Source: an uncultured Opitutia bacterium
GTDB lineage: Bacteria; Verrucomicrobiota; Verrucomicrobiia; Opitutales; UBA953
Assembly (NCBI GenBank): GCA_903882335.1
Contig: CAIRWP010000374.1
Span: 1-6,814 of the forward strand
DNA length: 6,814 nt
Direction of reading: 5' to 3'
The number at the start of each line of letters is the position of its first letter. Within the stretch, counting starts at the first letter, position 1. Positions 1 through 5,850 of the stretch are shown piece by piece. Under the pieces are notes generated by a model. That model searched no databases and had not been told where the DNA came from. It was given only the letters and a program-made list of their open reading frames with translations. The position numbers were made by a program, and so were the translations under genes.

Positions 1-1378
1 CTCCAACCCGTCCGTCATGGTCGCCGCCGGCCTCGTCGCCAAGAAGGCCGTCGAGAAGGGCCTGAAGGTGAACCCGAACGTGAAGTGCTCGCTGGCCCCC
101 GGCTCCCGCGTCGTCACCGATTACCTCAACGAAATCCAGCTCTCGGGCTACCTCGACCAGCTCGGCTTCAACCTCGTCGGCTACGGCTGCACGACCTGCA
201 TCGGCAACTCCGGCCCCCTTGACGCCGACATCGAAGGCGCGATCAAGGCCGGCGACCTCGTCACTGCTTCCGTGCTCTCCGGCAACCGCAACTTCGAGGC
301 CCGCGTCCACGGCGCCGTCCGCTCGAACTTCCTCATGTCCCCGCCCCTCGTCGTCGCCTTCGCCCTCGCCGGCCGCGTCGACCTCGACCTCGACGCCGAG
401 CCGCTCGGCACGGGCAAGGACGGGAAGCCGGTCTTCCTCAAGGACATCTGGCCCACCCAGGCGGAGATCGCCGACCACGTCGCCCGCGGCCTCAAGCCTG
501 CGATGTTCAAATCGAAGTACGCCCCCGACTCCCTCGCCAACGCCACCGCCGAGTGGAAGGGCGTCCAGGGCGGCACGGGCGCGCGCTTCAGCTGGAAGGA
601 ATCGTCCACCTACATCCAGGAGCCCCCGTTCTTCAAGGGCTTCTCGATGACGCCCCCGCCGGTGCCGTCCCTCGCCAAGCTGCGTCCGCTGGCGCTCCTC
701 GGCGACTCCGTCACCACCGACCACATCTCGCCCGCGGGCTCATTCGCCGAGGCCACCCCGGCCGGCAAGTTCCTGCTCGCCGCCGGCGTCACCAAGAAGG
801 ACTTCAATTCCTATGGCTCGCGCCGCGGCAACGACCGTATCATGACGCGCGGCACCTTCGCCAACACCCAGGTGAAGAACAGCATGGCCGACGGCAAGGA
901 AGGCGGCTTCACCAAGGTCCAGCCCGACGGCAAGATCGAGGCCATCTACGACGCCTGCCAGACCTACGCGCAGCGCGGCGAGGGGATGATCGTCTTCGGC
1001 GGCGTCGACTACGGCATGGGCTCGTCCCGCGACTGGGCCGCGAAGGGCACCGCCCTCCTCGGCGTCAAGGCCGTGGTCGCGCAGTCCTTCGAGCGCATCC
1101 ACCGCTCCAATCTCCTCGGCATGGGCGTGCTGCCCCTCGAGTTTGCCGACGGCAAAAACGCCGCTTCGTACAGCCTTGATGGCACCGAGACCTTCGACCT
1201 CGAAGGCCTCGCCAGCCCGATCAAGCCGAAGACCCCGGTGACCCTCGTCATCCGCCGCGCCAACGGCACGGTCGACAAGGCCGCGCTCATCGCCCGCATC
1301 GATACGGCCATCGAAGGCGAATACTACCGTCACGGCGGCATCCTGCCGTACGTGCTGCGCCAGATCCTGAAGAAGTAA
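1..1378 (+). CDS. acnA: Aconitate hydratase (AcnA/IRP1 type), C-terminal half, 5' end outside window
   Basis: This enzyme interconverts citrate and isocitrate through cis-aconitate in the TCA cycle, in the cytoplasm, using a [4Fe-4S] cluster. The reading frame is open from the window edge (first whole codon at 2). It begins SNPSVM, which in this family directly follows the TSCTN motif holding the first cluster cysteine, so about half the protein (458 residues seen of roughly 900) lies here. The other two cluster cysteines are in GCTTCIGNSGPL (codons at 188 and 197). The C-terminal swivel domain is clear: GDSVTTDHISPAG at 701-739, then NSYGSRRGND, TRGTFAN, and the substrate-binding GSSRDWAAKG with its SSR at 1022-1030, followed by SFERIHRSNL. 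The ATG at 17 is internal and is not the start. The frame is intact to a TAA stop. A strong terminator follows 23 bases later. The domain layout fits AcnA, not AcnB. The identification is secure. Confidence 0.96.
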   Translation, partial: SNPSVMVAAGLVAKKAVEKGLKVNPNVKCSLAPGSRVVTDYLNEIQLSGYLDQLGFNLVGYGCTTCIGNSGPLDADIEGAIKAGDLVTASVLSGNRNFEARVHGAVRSNFLMSPPLVVAFALAGRVDLDLDAEPLGTGKDGKPVFLKDIWPTQAEIADHVARGLKPAMFKSKYAPDSLANATAEWKGVQGGTGARFSWKESSTYIQEPPFFKGFSMTPPPVPSLAKLRPLALLGDSVTTDHISPAGSFAEATPAGKFLLAAGVTKKDFNSYGSRRGNDRIMTRGTFANTQVKNSMADGKEGGFTKVQPDGKIEAIYDACQTYAQRGEGMIVFGGVDYGMGSSRDWAAKGTALLGVKAVVAQSFERIHRSNLLGMGVLPLEFADGKNAASYSLDGTETFDLEGLASPIKPKTPVTLVIRRANGTVDKAALIARIDTAIEGEYYRHGGILPYVLRQILKK

Positions 1379-1401
1379 GCGCCGCGGACGCGACGTGACC
1401 A

Positions 1402-1431
1402 GGGGCGGTCCCGCGAGGGGCCGCCCCTTTT
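1402..1431 (+). terminator. Intrinsic terminator of the aconitase gene
   Basis: An 11-bp stem pairs GGGGCGGTCCC (1402-1412) with GGGGCCGCCCC (1417-1427) and has a single G-U wobble. It closes on a GCGA loop of the stable GNRA type and runs straight into TTTT (1428-1431), then CCTT. It lies 23 bases after the aconitase stop and 37 bases before the aroQ start, so it should separate the two transcription units. Confidence 0.9.
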
Positions 1432-1457
1432 CCTTGCCCGCCCACCCCGCCCGCCCT

Positions 1458-1461
1458 AGGA
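1458..1461 (+). promoter_or_regulatory. Probable ribosome binding site of aroQ
   Basis: AGGA lies seven bases before the ATG at 1469. This is normal Shine-Dalgarno spacing and supports that start. It is the only correctly spaced Shine-Dalgarno-like site before a start codon in the window; the other starts have purines too close to the ATG, or none. Confidence 0.5.
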
Positions 1462-1468
1462 CTGGGGC

Positions 1469-1957
1469 ATGGAAATCGGCATCGTCAACGGCCCCAACCT
1501 CGACCGGCTCGGCAAGCGCGAACCGGAGGTCTACGGCCACGCGACCCTCGCCGACCTCGAGGCCTCGATCGCCGCGCACGCCAAGAAGGCCGGCGTGAAG
1601 ACCCGCTTCTTCCAGTCCAACCACGAGGGCAAGCTGATCGACACCATCGCGAAGTGGGCGGACGACGGGGTGAAGTTCCTCGTCATCAACCCGGGTGGCC
1701 ATACCCACGTCAGCGTGGCCCTGCGCGATTGCCTCGCCGGCACCGGCATGAAGGTCGTCGAGGTGCACATCTCCAATATCTACAAGCGGGAGGAATTCCG
1801 CCACAAATCCGTGACCGCCTCGGCCTGCGAGGGCGTCATCACCGGCCTCGGCTTCCCCGGCTACCTGCTCGCGGTCGACTACCTCGTGGCCCAGCACAAG
1901 CCGGCCGCCCGGGCCAAGGCGGCGAAGAAGCAGGCCAAGCCGGCCAAGCGCAAGTAA
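1469..1957 (+). CDS. aroQ: Type II 3-dehydroquinate dehydratase
   Basis: This cytoplasmic enzyme dehydrates 3-dehydroquinate to 3-dehydroshikimate, the third step of the shikimate pathway. Type II enzymes are small dodecamers. At 162 residues it is slightly longer than the usual 140-150. All expected active-site elements are visible: NGPNL with N10, KREPEVYG with R17 and the catalytic Y22, the QSNHEG loop (49-54), NPGGHTHVS with N74 and H80, EVHISN with catalytic H100 and S102, and REEFRH with R111. The fold ends near residue 142. After it comes a 20-residue basic tail rich in Lys and Ala and ending AKRK, which is not part of the catalytic core. The start is set by the position of NGPNL near the N-terminus and by AGGA seven bases upstream. 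The gene sits alone between the aconitase terminator and the sulfatase, with no other aro gene in view. Confidence 0.96.
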   Translation: MEIGIVNGPNLDRLGKREPEVYGHATLADLEASIAAHAKKAGVKTRFFQSNHEGKLIDTIAKWADDGVKFLVINPGGHTHVSVALRDCLAGTGMKVVEVHISNIYKREEFRHKSVTASACEGVITGLGFPGYLLAVDYLVAQHKPAARAKAAKKQAKPAKRK

Positions 1958-2014
1958 GGTCGCGGCCGTCGATTGGCGGCTTCCCCTCGGGGCCTTTCTG
2001 GCCATAACGAGGGC

Positions 2015-3577
2015 ATGCCCCGTTTCCTCGCCCTGCTCTTCGCGTGCGTCGCCACCCTGTCGGCGCCCGCCGCACAGCCCAACATCGTTGTCATCTTGGT
2101 CGACGACATGGGCTTCGCCGACCTCGGGTGCTACGGTTCCGAGATCCCCACGCCGAACCTCGATGCGCTCGCGAAAAACGGGCTGCGGTTCACCCAGTTC
2201 TACAACACGGGACGCTGCTGCCCGACGCGCGCTTCGCTCCTGACCGGACTCTACCCGCATCAGGCGGGCGTGGGTCACATGATGGAGAACAAGGGGCTAC
2301 CCGGCTACCAGGGCCACCTCAACGACCGGTGCGCGACGATCGCGGAATCGCTCAAGCCGGCCGGCTACTTCACCGCGATGACCGGCAAGTGGCACGTCGG
2401 CCAGGAACAGGGCGTCACGCCAGGTAACCGCGGCTTCGACCGCAGCCTGAACGCGGCGGCCGGCGGCTTCTACCAGCCGGGCGCGACCCGTGCGAAGTTG
2501 TTCCTCGACGGGCAGCCGATCGCCAACGACGACCCGCGCCTGCCGAAGGAGTGGTATTCCACCGACCTCTGGACCAGCTACGGGCTCAAGTTCATCGATG
2601 AGGCCCGGGCCGCCAAGAAACCCTTCTTCCTCTACCTCGCCCACAACGCCCCGCACTTCCCGCTGCAGGCGCCGGCGGACGAGATCGCGAAGTTCCGCGG
2701 CAAGTACCTCGCCGGCTGGGGACCGCTACGCATCCAACGACACGCCCGCCAGGTGGAGATGGGGCTCGTCGACCCGGCCTGGCCGCTGGCGCCCCGCCCC
2801 GAAGCGATCAAGGCCTGGACTTCCCTGACGGACGCCGAGAAAGACCGCTTCGACCACCTGATGGCGGTCTACGCGGCGACGGTCGCCCGCATGGACCATG
2901 CCATCGGCACGCTCGTCGCGGGGCTCAAGGAACGCGGCGAACTGGACAACACCCTGATCCTGTTCCTCAGCGACAACGGCGGCAACGCCGAAGCGGGCCC
3001 GGGCGGGCGCACCGAAGGCGACCCGACGAAACCGAACTCGGACTGGTTCTGCGGCGAGAGCTGGGCGTTCCTCGAGAACACGCCGTTCCGTCGCTACAAA
3101 CATTACAACCATGAGGGCGGCATCGCTACCCCGCTCATCGCCCACTGGCCCGCCGGGATCAAAGGCCAGAACGAGCTGCGTCGGCAGCCCGGCCATCTGA
3201 TCGACCTCCTGCCCACTTGCCTGGATGTCGCGGGCGCCACCCCCTTGAAGGAGCGCGCGGGCGTGGCGGTCCTCCCGCCCGAAGGACGCAGCCTCCGACC
3301 CGCGTTCGCCGACCAGCCGATCGCGCGCGAAGCCCTCTTTTGGGAACACGAAGGCAATGCCGCGATCCGCGTCGGCGACCTCAAGCTCGTGCGCGTCGGA
3401 CGCAACGGCGCCTGGGAACTCTACGACCTCCTGAAAGACCGCACCGAACAGCGCGACCTCGCCGAGAGCCAACCTGACAAGGTGAAGGAACTCGCCGCCC
3501 AGTGGGAAGCGTGGGCGCTCCGCGCGAACGTCAAACCCTACCCCGAAGCCGGCGGAAAGAAAAAGAAGGGGAAGTAG
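2015..3577 (+). CDS. Secreted S1-family (formylglycine) sulfatase
   Basis: This protein hydrolyses a sulfate ester, probably in the periplasm or outside the cell. It has 520 residues. The N-terminus is a classic signal peptide: MPR, a hydrophobic stretch of about 12, then SAPAAQ with likely cleavage near A19/A20. The family core begins at once with NIVVILVDDMG (metal ligands D30, D31). The CxPxR motif C68-C69-P70-T71-R72 marks C68 for conversion to formylglycine. Further active-site positions are GKWH (K125, H127), HNAPH (H210, H214), SDNGGN (D320, N321) and K362 in RRYKH. The C-terminal subdomain with LYDLLKDRTEQRDLAE is complete, and the protein ends in a lysine-rich tail. The ATG at 2015 is preferred over the in-frame TTG at 1973 because it puts the signal peptide first, although the only nearby purine run, GAGGG, ends one base before the ATG. 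No maturation enzyme, transporter or glycosidase lies beside it, so the substrate (sulfated glycan or small ester) cannot be named. The superfamily is certain; the label arylsulfatase would be nominal. Confidence 0.94.
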   Translation: MPRFLALLFACVATLSAPAAQPNIVVILVDDMGFADLGCYGSEIPTPNLDALAKNGLRFTQFYNTGRCCPTRASLLTGLYPHQAGVGHMMENKGLPGYQGHLNDRCATIAESLKPAGYFTAMTGKWHVGQEQGVTPGNRGFDRSLNAAAGGFYQPGATRAKLFLDGQPIANDDPRLPKEWYSTDLWTSYGLKFIDEARAAKKPFFLYLAHNAPHFPLQAPADEIAKFRGKYLAGWGPLRIQRHARQVEMGLVDPAWPLAPRPEAIKAWTSLTDAEKDRFDHLMAVYAATVARMDHAIGTLVAGLKERGELDNTLILFLSDNGGNAEAGPGGRTEGDPTKPNSDWFCGESWAFLENTPFRRYKHYNHEGGIATPLIAHWPAGIKGQNELRRQPGHLIDLLPTCLDVAGATPLKERAGVAVLPPEGRSLRPAFADQPIAREALFWEHEGNAAIRVGDLKLVRVGRNGAWELYDLLKDRTEQRDLAESQPDKVKELAAQWEAWALRANVKPYPEAGGKKKKGK

Positions 3578-3610
3578 GTCAAGGAGAGCTGGAGCACGGA
3601 ATCAAGCAGC

Positions 3611-3718
3611 GCAGAGTACGGAGTACGGATTACGGAGTTCAGAAGAGGACTGACCTATCGGGCAGCCCGCACTTCGTAATCCTTACCCTGCACTCTGTAC
3701 TCTGTACTCTGCACTCCA
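3611..3718. repeat. Inverted repeat with arms built from a 7-base tandem repeat
   Basis: The left arm (3612-3646) is five consecutive 7-base units close to CRGAGTA. The right arm (3670-3718) is seven units close to the complement, YACTCYG. The best pairing joins 3627-3640 (GGATTACGGAGTTC) with 3669-3682, with 12 Watson-Crick pairs, one G-U and one mismatch. The next 15 bases outward (3612-3626) pair again if two units of the right arm are looped out. The apex (3641-3668) holds a small nested stem, CGGG-CAG-CCCG, at 3659-3669. The element fills the space between two convergent genes. There is no U tract, so it is not a standard intrinsic terminator, though a long transcript hairpin is expected on either strand. 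It may be an interspersed palindromic repeat or a small non-autonomous element; copy number cannot be judged from one window. Confidence 0.85.
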
Positions 3719-3735
3719 TTCCCAGACTCCGCCCC

Positions 3736-4800
3736 TCAAACATCCCCATCCCTAGCCCCAGCCCTAGCCCTGTCCCTCCGGATACTGACTTCCTCCGGGA
3801 TGTCCTTCCCCTCCATTAGGTAAGCCGCCATGACTTCGGCCAAGGTCGGAGCCCAGACGGTGCCGCGCGGACCGAGTCCGTTGAAGAGGTGGAAGCGGGG
3901 GTGATCGGGGTGCGAACCGAGGAAGGGACGGTTATCCGCAGTGCAGGGCCGGACGCCCGCCAGGTGCCCGGTGACTTCGACGGTGACCGGGCTTTGGAAG
4001 TACCCTTGGAACCGGGCGACGAATTTGTCCCGCTGAGCGGGGGTCGGGGTCTCGTCCAGACCGGTCCATTCCCAGTTCGTGCCGGCCCGCCAGCGCCCTT
4101 GGCCCAGCGGGAGGGCCCAACCCTCGCGATTGAGGATAAACGGGCTCTGCGGGGCATCTGAGCGCAAATCCAAGGCTTCCCCCTTGGCCGGCTGCCACGG
4201 CAGGTAGGTAAACGGGCCCCGTTGGGCGGATTTGTAGCCGTCGCAATAGACCAACCCCGCCGCCTGCACATGGCGCCAGGCGACCCCTTCGGGCGTCTCC
4301 TGTACTTCCGCGGGATCGAAGGCGGCCTCGATCAACGCACCTTCGGCTTCGAGCAGGGCCCGGGTCTCGGATAGCAGTTTCGGCAGGTCGACCCACGCGC
4401 CCTTCATGAGCGCCCCGCCCTGTTCATCCGTGAGCTCCGCCTGCAATTCGCCGCGGCGCCCGGTGACGCGACGGATGAAGGGCTGACAAGTCGGGTCAGC
4501 CGCTCGCTTGAGACCGCGCTCCCGCTGCTCGGCGTCCACGAAGAGACGGTAGACATCGACCGGATGAAAAACCCCGAGCGCGCCCAGGACCTCGCCGGCG
4601 CGCGCGAAGAGTCCGGGGTAGTCCGGGGTCAGCGTGAAACGGCGACCGGTGAGCGGGGTCATCAGGCCGGCGGCGACCTGGGAGGAGGCGGATTTCCAGC
4701 GATCGTCGACGACGGCGACCCGGGCGCCCTTGGCCCGCAGCGCACGGGCGAGGAGCGAACCGGCCAGACCTTGGCCGACGATCAAAAAATCAACCTGCAT
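3736..4800 (-). CDS. FAD-dependent oxidoreductase of the DAO superfamily
   Basis: This 354-residue flavoprotein is of the D-amino-acid oxidase/glycine oxidase fold. The N-terminus is a dinucleotide-binding Rossmann motif, IVGQGLAGSLLA with G9-x-G11-x-x-G14, and the second strand ends in D32-D33, where the FAD ribose is held. VAAGLMTPLTGRR (42-54) is typical of one uncharacterised branch of the family. Near the C-terminus are AGVRP (281-285), DNRPFLG (289-295) and NGLGPRG (307-313), the second FAD contact region. There is no signal peptide, so it should be cytoplasmic. The substrate is unknown; an amine or amino acid is likely from the family, but DadA, ThiO or MnmC cannot be claimed. The conserved fold ends near I340. 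Residues 341-353 are encoded by a 6-base tandem repeat and look like an accidental extension. The start codon lies inside a terminator-like hairpin. It is the last gene on the minus strand and converges on the sulfatase. Confidence 0.88.
   Translation of the reverse strand: MQVDFLIVGQGLAGSLLARALRAKGARVAVVDDRWKSASSQVAAGLMTPLTGRRFTLTPDYPGLFARAGEVLGALGVFHPVDVYRLFVDAEQRERGLKRAADPTCQPFIRRVTGRRGELQAELTDEQGGALMKGAWVDLPKLLSETRALLEAEGALIEAAFDPAEVQETPEGVAWRHVQAAGLVYCDGYKSAQRGPFTYLPWQPAKGEALDLRSDAPQSPFILNREGWALPLGQGRWRAGTNWEWTGLDETPTPAQRDKFVARFQGYFQSPVTVEVTGHLAGVRPCTADNRPFLGSHPDHPRFHLFNGLGPRGTVWAPTLAEVMAAYLMEGKDIPEEVSIRRDRARAGARDGDV
3744..3779 (-). repeat. 6-base tandem repeat with GGG tracts, encoding the oxidoreductase C-terminus
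   Basis: Six consecutive 6-base units lie here. On the plus strand they read CCCCAT, CCCTAG, CCCCAG, CCCTAG, CCCTGT and CCCTCC. On the minus strand every unit ends in GGG, and the GGG runs are separated by two or three bases. That fits the canonical G-quadruplex pattern with spare tracts, and it lies on the sense strand of the oxidoreductase mRNA just before its stop codon (3736-3738). Since 6 is a multiple of 3, unit gain or loss would keep the frame and change the tail by two residues at a time. Confidence 0.8.
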
Positions 4801-4822
4801 CTCCGGAGGGAGACGCAGGTTG
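4784..4822 (-). terminator. Intrinsic terminator after the LpoB-like gene, overlapping the next start codon
   Basis: On the minus strand CAACCTGCGTCTCC (4822-4809) pairs with GGAGATGCAGGTTG (4804-4791). All 14 pairs form, with one G-U wobble, around a CTCC loop. One A follows, then TTTTTT (4789-4784). It starts 30 bases after the LpoB-like stop, the usual place for a terminator. The oxidoreductase start codon ATG (4800-4798) and the GGAG touching it both lie in the 3' arm, so the same fold would hide the translation start. Confidence 0.8.
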
Positions 4823-4852
4823 CGATAAGGTCAAACGGCCGGCGAGGGTTTC

Positions 4853-5398
4853 TTAGAAACCGACGGAGTTCTTGGAGCCCTGCTTGGTCACGATCTTCTC
4901 GTCCTGCCAGACGGCCAGGCTGCTCTTCACCTCGACCAGCGTGAGCTGGAAGACAAATGAGGCCTGCCGGGTCCGGCCGGCGTTGGAGCGGTCCTCGAGG
5001 ATCTTACCTTTCAGCACGAACTCGGCGACCGGCACCGCGGCGCCCGGGGTGGCCTTGCGGGCGGCCACGGCGGCGGGGTCGGACTCGAGCAGGCGGACGC
5101 GGCCGGCGTTGACGAGGGGCGAGGTGATCTTCGTCAGCAGCAGGCTGGTATCGAAATTGCTGGCCGTGTCGTTCAGGACGTTGCCGACCTGCAGGACGGG
5201 CGCGGCGCCGGCCTTCTGGAAGGCGGGCGCGTTGACCATCGACTGGAGCATGGTCGAGCCAGCGGTGGCGAAATCCTGGATGTCAACCTTCTCGAGGCTG
5301 ACGACCAAGTCGCGGCCGTTAGAATCCTTGTAGGTGGCGGGAGTACCGCAGCCCACGACGAGGAAGGCGGTGGCGGCGAGGGCGAGGAGTTTGTTCAT
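4853..5398 (-). CDS. LpoB-like outer-membrane lipoprotein
   Basis: This is a lipoprotein of 181 residues. It starts MNKLLALAA, and the hydrophobic stretch ends in the lipobox VVGC with C17 as the acylated residue; D/E is absent at +2 (G18), which fits transport to the outer membrane. The body resembles the LpoB/YcfM family, whose E. coli member activates the peptidoglycan synthase PBP1B. VGNVLNDTASNFDTSLL (71-87) leads into a helix, then AGRVRLL (98-104), a central FVLKGKILEDRS strand segment and a C-terminal strand region ending VWQDEKIVTKQG. The frame stays open 55 codons upstream, but that part has no signal peptide and overlaps the YcfL-like gene, so the ATG at 5398 is chosen. It follows the YcfL-like stop by 20 bases with no purine-rich ribosome site. 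Unlike E. coli LpoB, almost no proline-rich linker separates the lipid anchor from the fold. Family placement is fairly firm; the PBP partner is inferred. Confidence 0.82.
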   Translation of the reverse strand: MNKLLALAATAFLVVGCGTPATYKDSNGRDLVVSLEKVDIQDFATAGSTMLQSMVNAPAFQKAGAAPVLQVGNVLNDTASNFDTSLLLTKITSPLVNAGRVRLLESDPAAVAARKATPGAAVPVAEFVLKGKILEDRSNAGRTRQASFVFQLTLVEVKSSLAVWQDEKIVTKQGSKNSVGF

Positions 5399-5418
5399 GG
5401 GGAGAAGGAGTTCGGAGG

Positions 5419-5850
5419 TCAGCGGGAGAGCAGGCGGAGGCGGCACTCGGCGGACTCGGCCTTGAGCGCGGTGGCGTTCACCAGGGTGATGGCGCCGGGC
5501 TCGAGCGGGGTGACGATCCAGTTGGGCTGGGTCTCGGTGACGCGGCCATCGGCGGCGAGCCATTCGAAGCTGACATTGATGGTGCGCCCGAGGAGCGAGT
5601 CGTTGCGCAGCTCGAACTGCGCCTGGGCGAAGCCGGCGGGGGTCTTGGACTTGCGCGCGGCGAGGAGGGCGAGCTTGCCGGCGATGCGGTGGTCGTTGAT
5701 CTGCGTCTCGAAGGTCCCGTCCGCCTTGGTGGTGACGTAATTCACGGCGTCGGGCGGAGTCAGGCCGCGCTCAAGGCGATCGCCGGTCGAGACGAGGCTG
5801 GTGCAACCGGCGAGCAGGCCGAGCGCGAGGAGAGGCAGGAATTTCTTCAT
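5419..5850 (-). CDS. YcfL-like (DUF1425) lipoprotein
   Basis: This small lipoprotein has 143 residues. The signal peptide MKKFLPLLALGLLAGC carries a good lipobox (LAGC, acylated C16). The mature part is one beta-rich domain: AQFELRN (77-83), the strand pair TINVSFEWLAADGRV (90-104), then W111, PLEPGAITLV and a closing strand CRLRLL. The FEWLAADGR pattern matches the YcfL family (E. coli has FYWYDARG at the same place). The function is unknown in general, but ycfL is the direct upstream neighbour of lpoB in E. coli and the same order is found here. The start at 5850 is preferred to an ATG six codons earlier because it begins the signal peptide cleanly and forms an ATGA overlap with the upstream stop codon, which suggests translational coupling. 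Confidence 0.8.
   Translation of the reverse strand: MKKFLPLLALGLLAGCTSLVSTGDRLERGLTPPDAVNYVTTKADGTFETQINDHRIAGKLALLAARKSKTPAGFAQAQFELRNDSLLGRTINVSFEWLAADGRVTETQPNWIVTPLEPGAITLVNATALKAESAECRLRLLSR

Noticed and set aside
1688..1714. AroQ NPGGHTHVS instead of the common NPGAYTHTS
   Set aside because: Other genuine type II enzymes, such as the mycobacterial one, also have GG at this position, and all catalytic residues are present.
1966..2000. A possible terminator between aroQ and the sulfatase (CCCC-TC-GGGG followed by CCTTTCT)
   Set aside because: The loop would be two bases and the outer part of the stem has bulges, so the hairpin is weak. The T tract is short and interrupted.
2015..2060. 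The sulfatase as a lipoprotein, from LFAC ending at C11
   Set aside because: The cysteine comes too early for a normal lipoprotein signal, F at -2 is a poor lipobox residue, and a standard cleavage region (SAPAAQ) follows about ten residues later.
740..2278. A 512-codon open frame on the minus strand across aconitase, terminator and aroQ
   Set aside because: It lies antisense to two clearly conserved enzymes and runs through the terminator. The translation is low-complexity and Asp/Glu/Gly/Ala-rich, as expected when the complement of GC-biased codons is read.
2726..3472. A 248-codon minus-strand open frame inside the sulfatase
   Set aside because: It is a shadow of the sulfatase codons. It has no family-like motif, and both the plus-strand motifs and the third-position GC pattern belong to the sulfatase.
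4848..4860. Short palindrome GTTTCT-T-AGAAAC at the LpoB-like stop codon
   Set aside because: A one-base centre cannot form an RNA hairpin, and six-base half sites occur by chance. There is no second site to suggest an operator.
4853..5563. The longer start of the LpoB-like frame, 55 codons upstream
   Set aside because: The added residues are Arg/Pro-rich out-of-frame translation of the YcfL-like gene and would bury the lipoprotein signal peptide.
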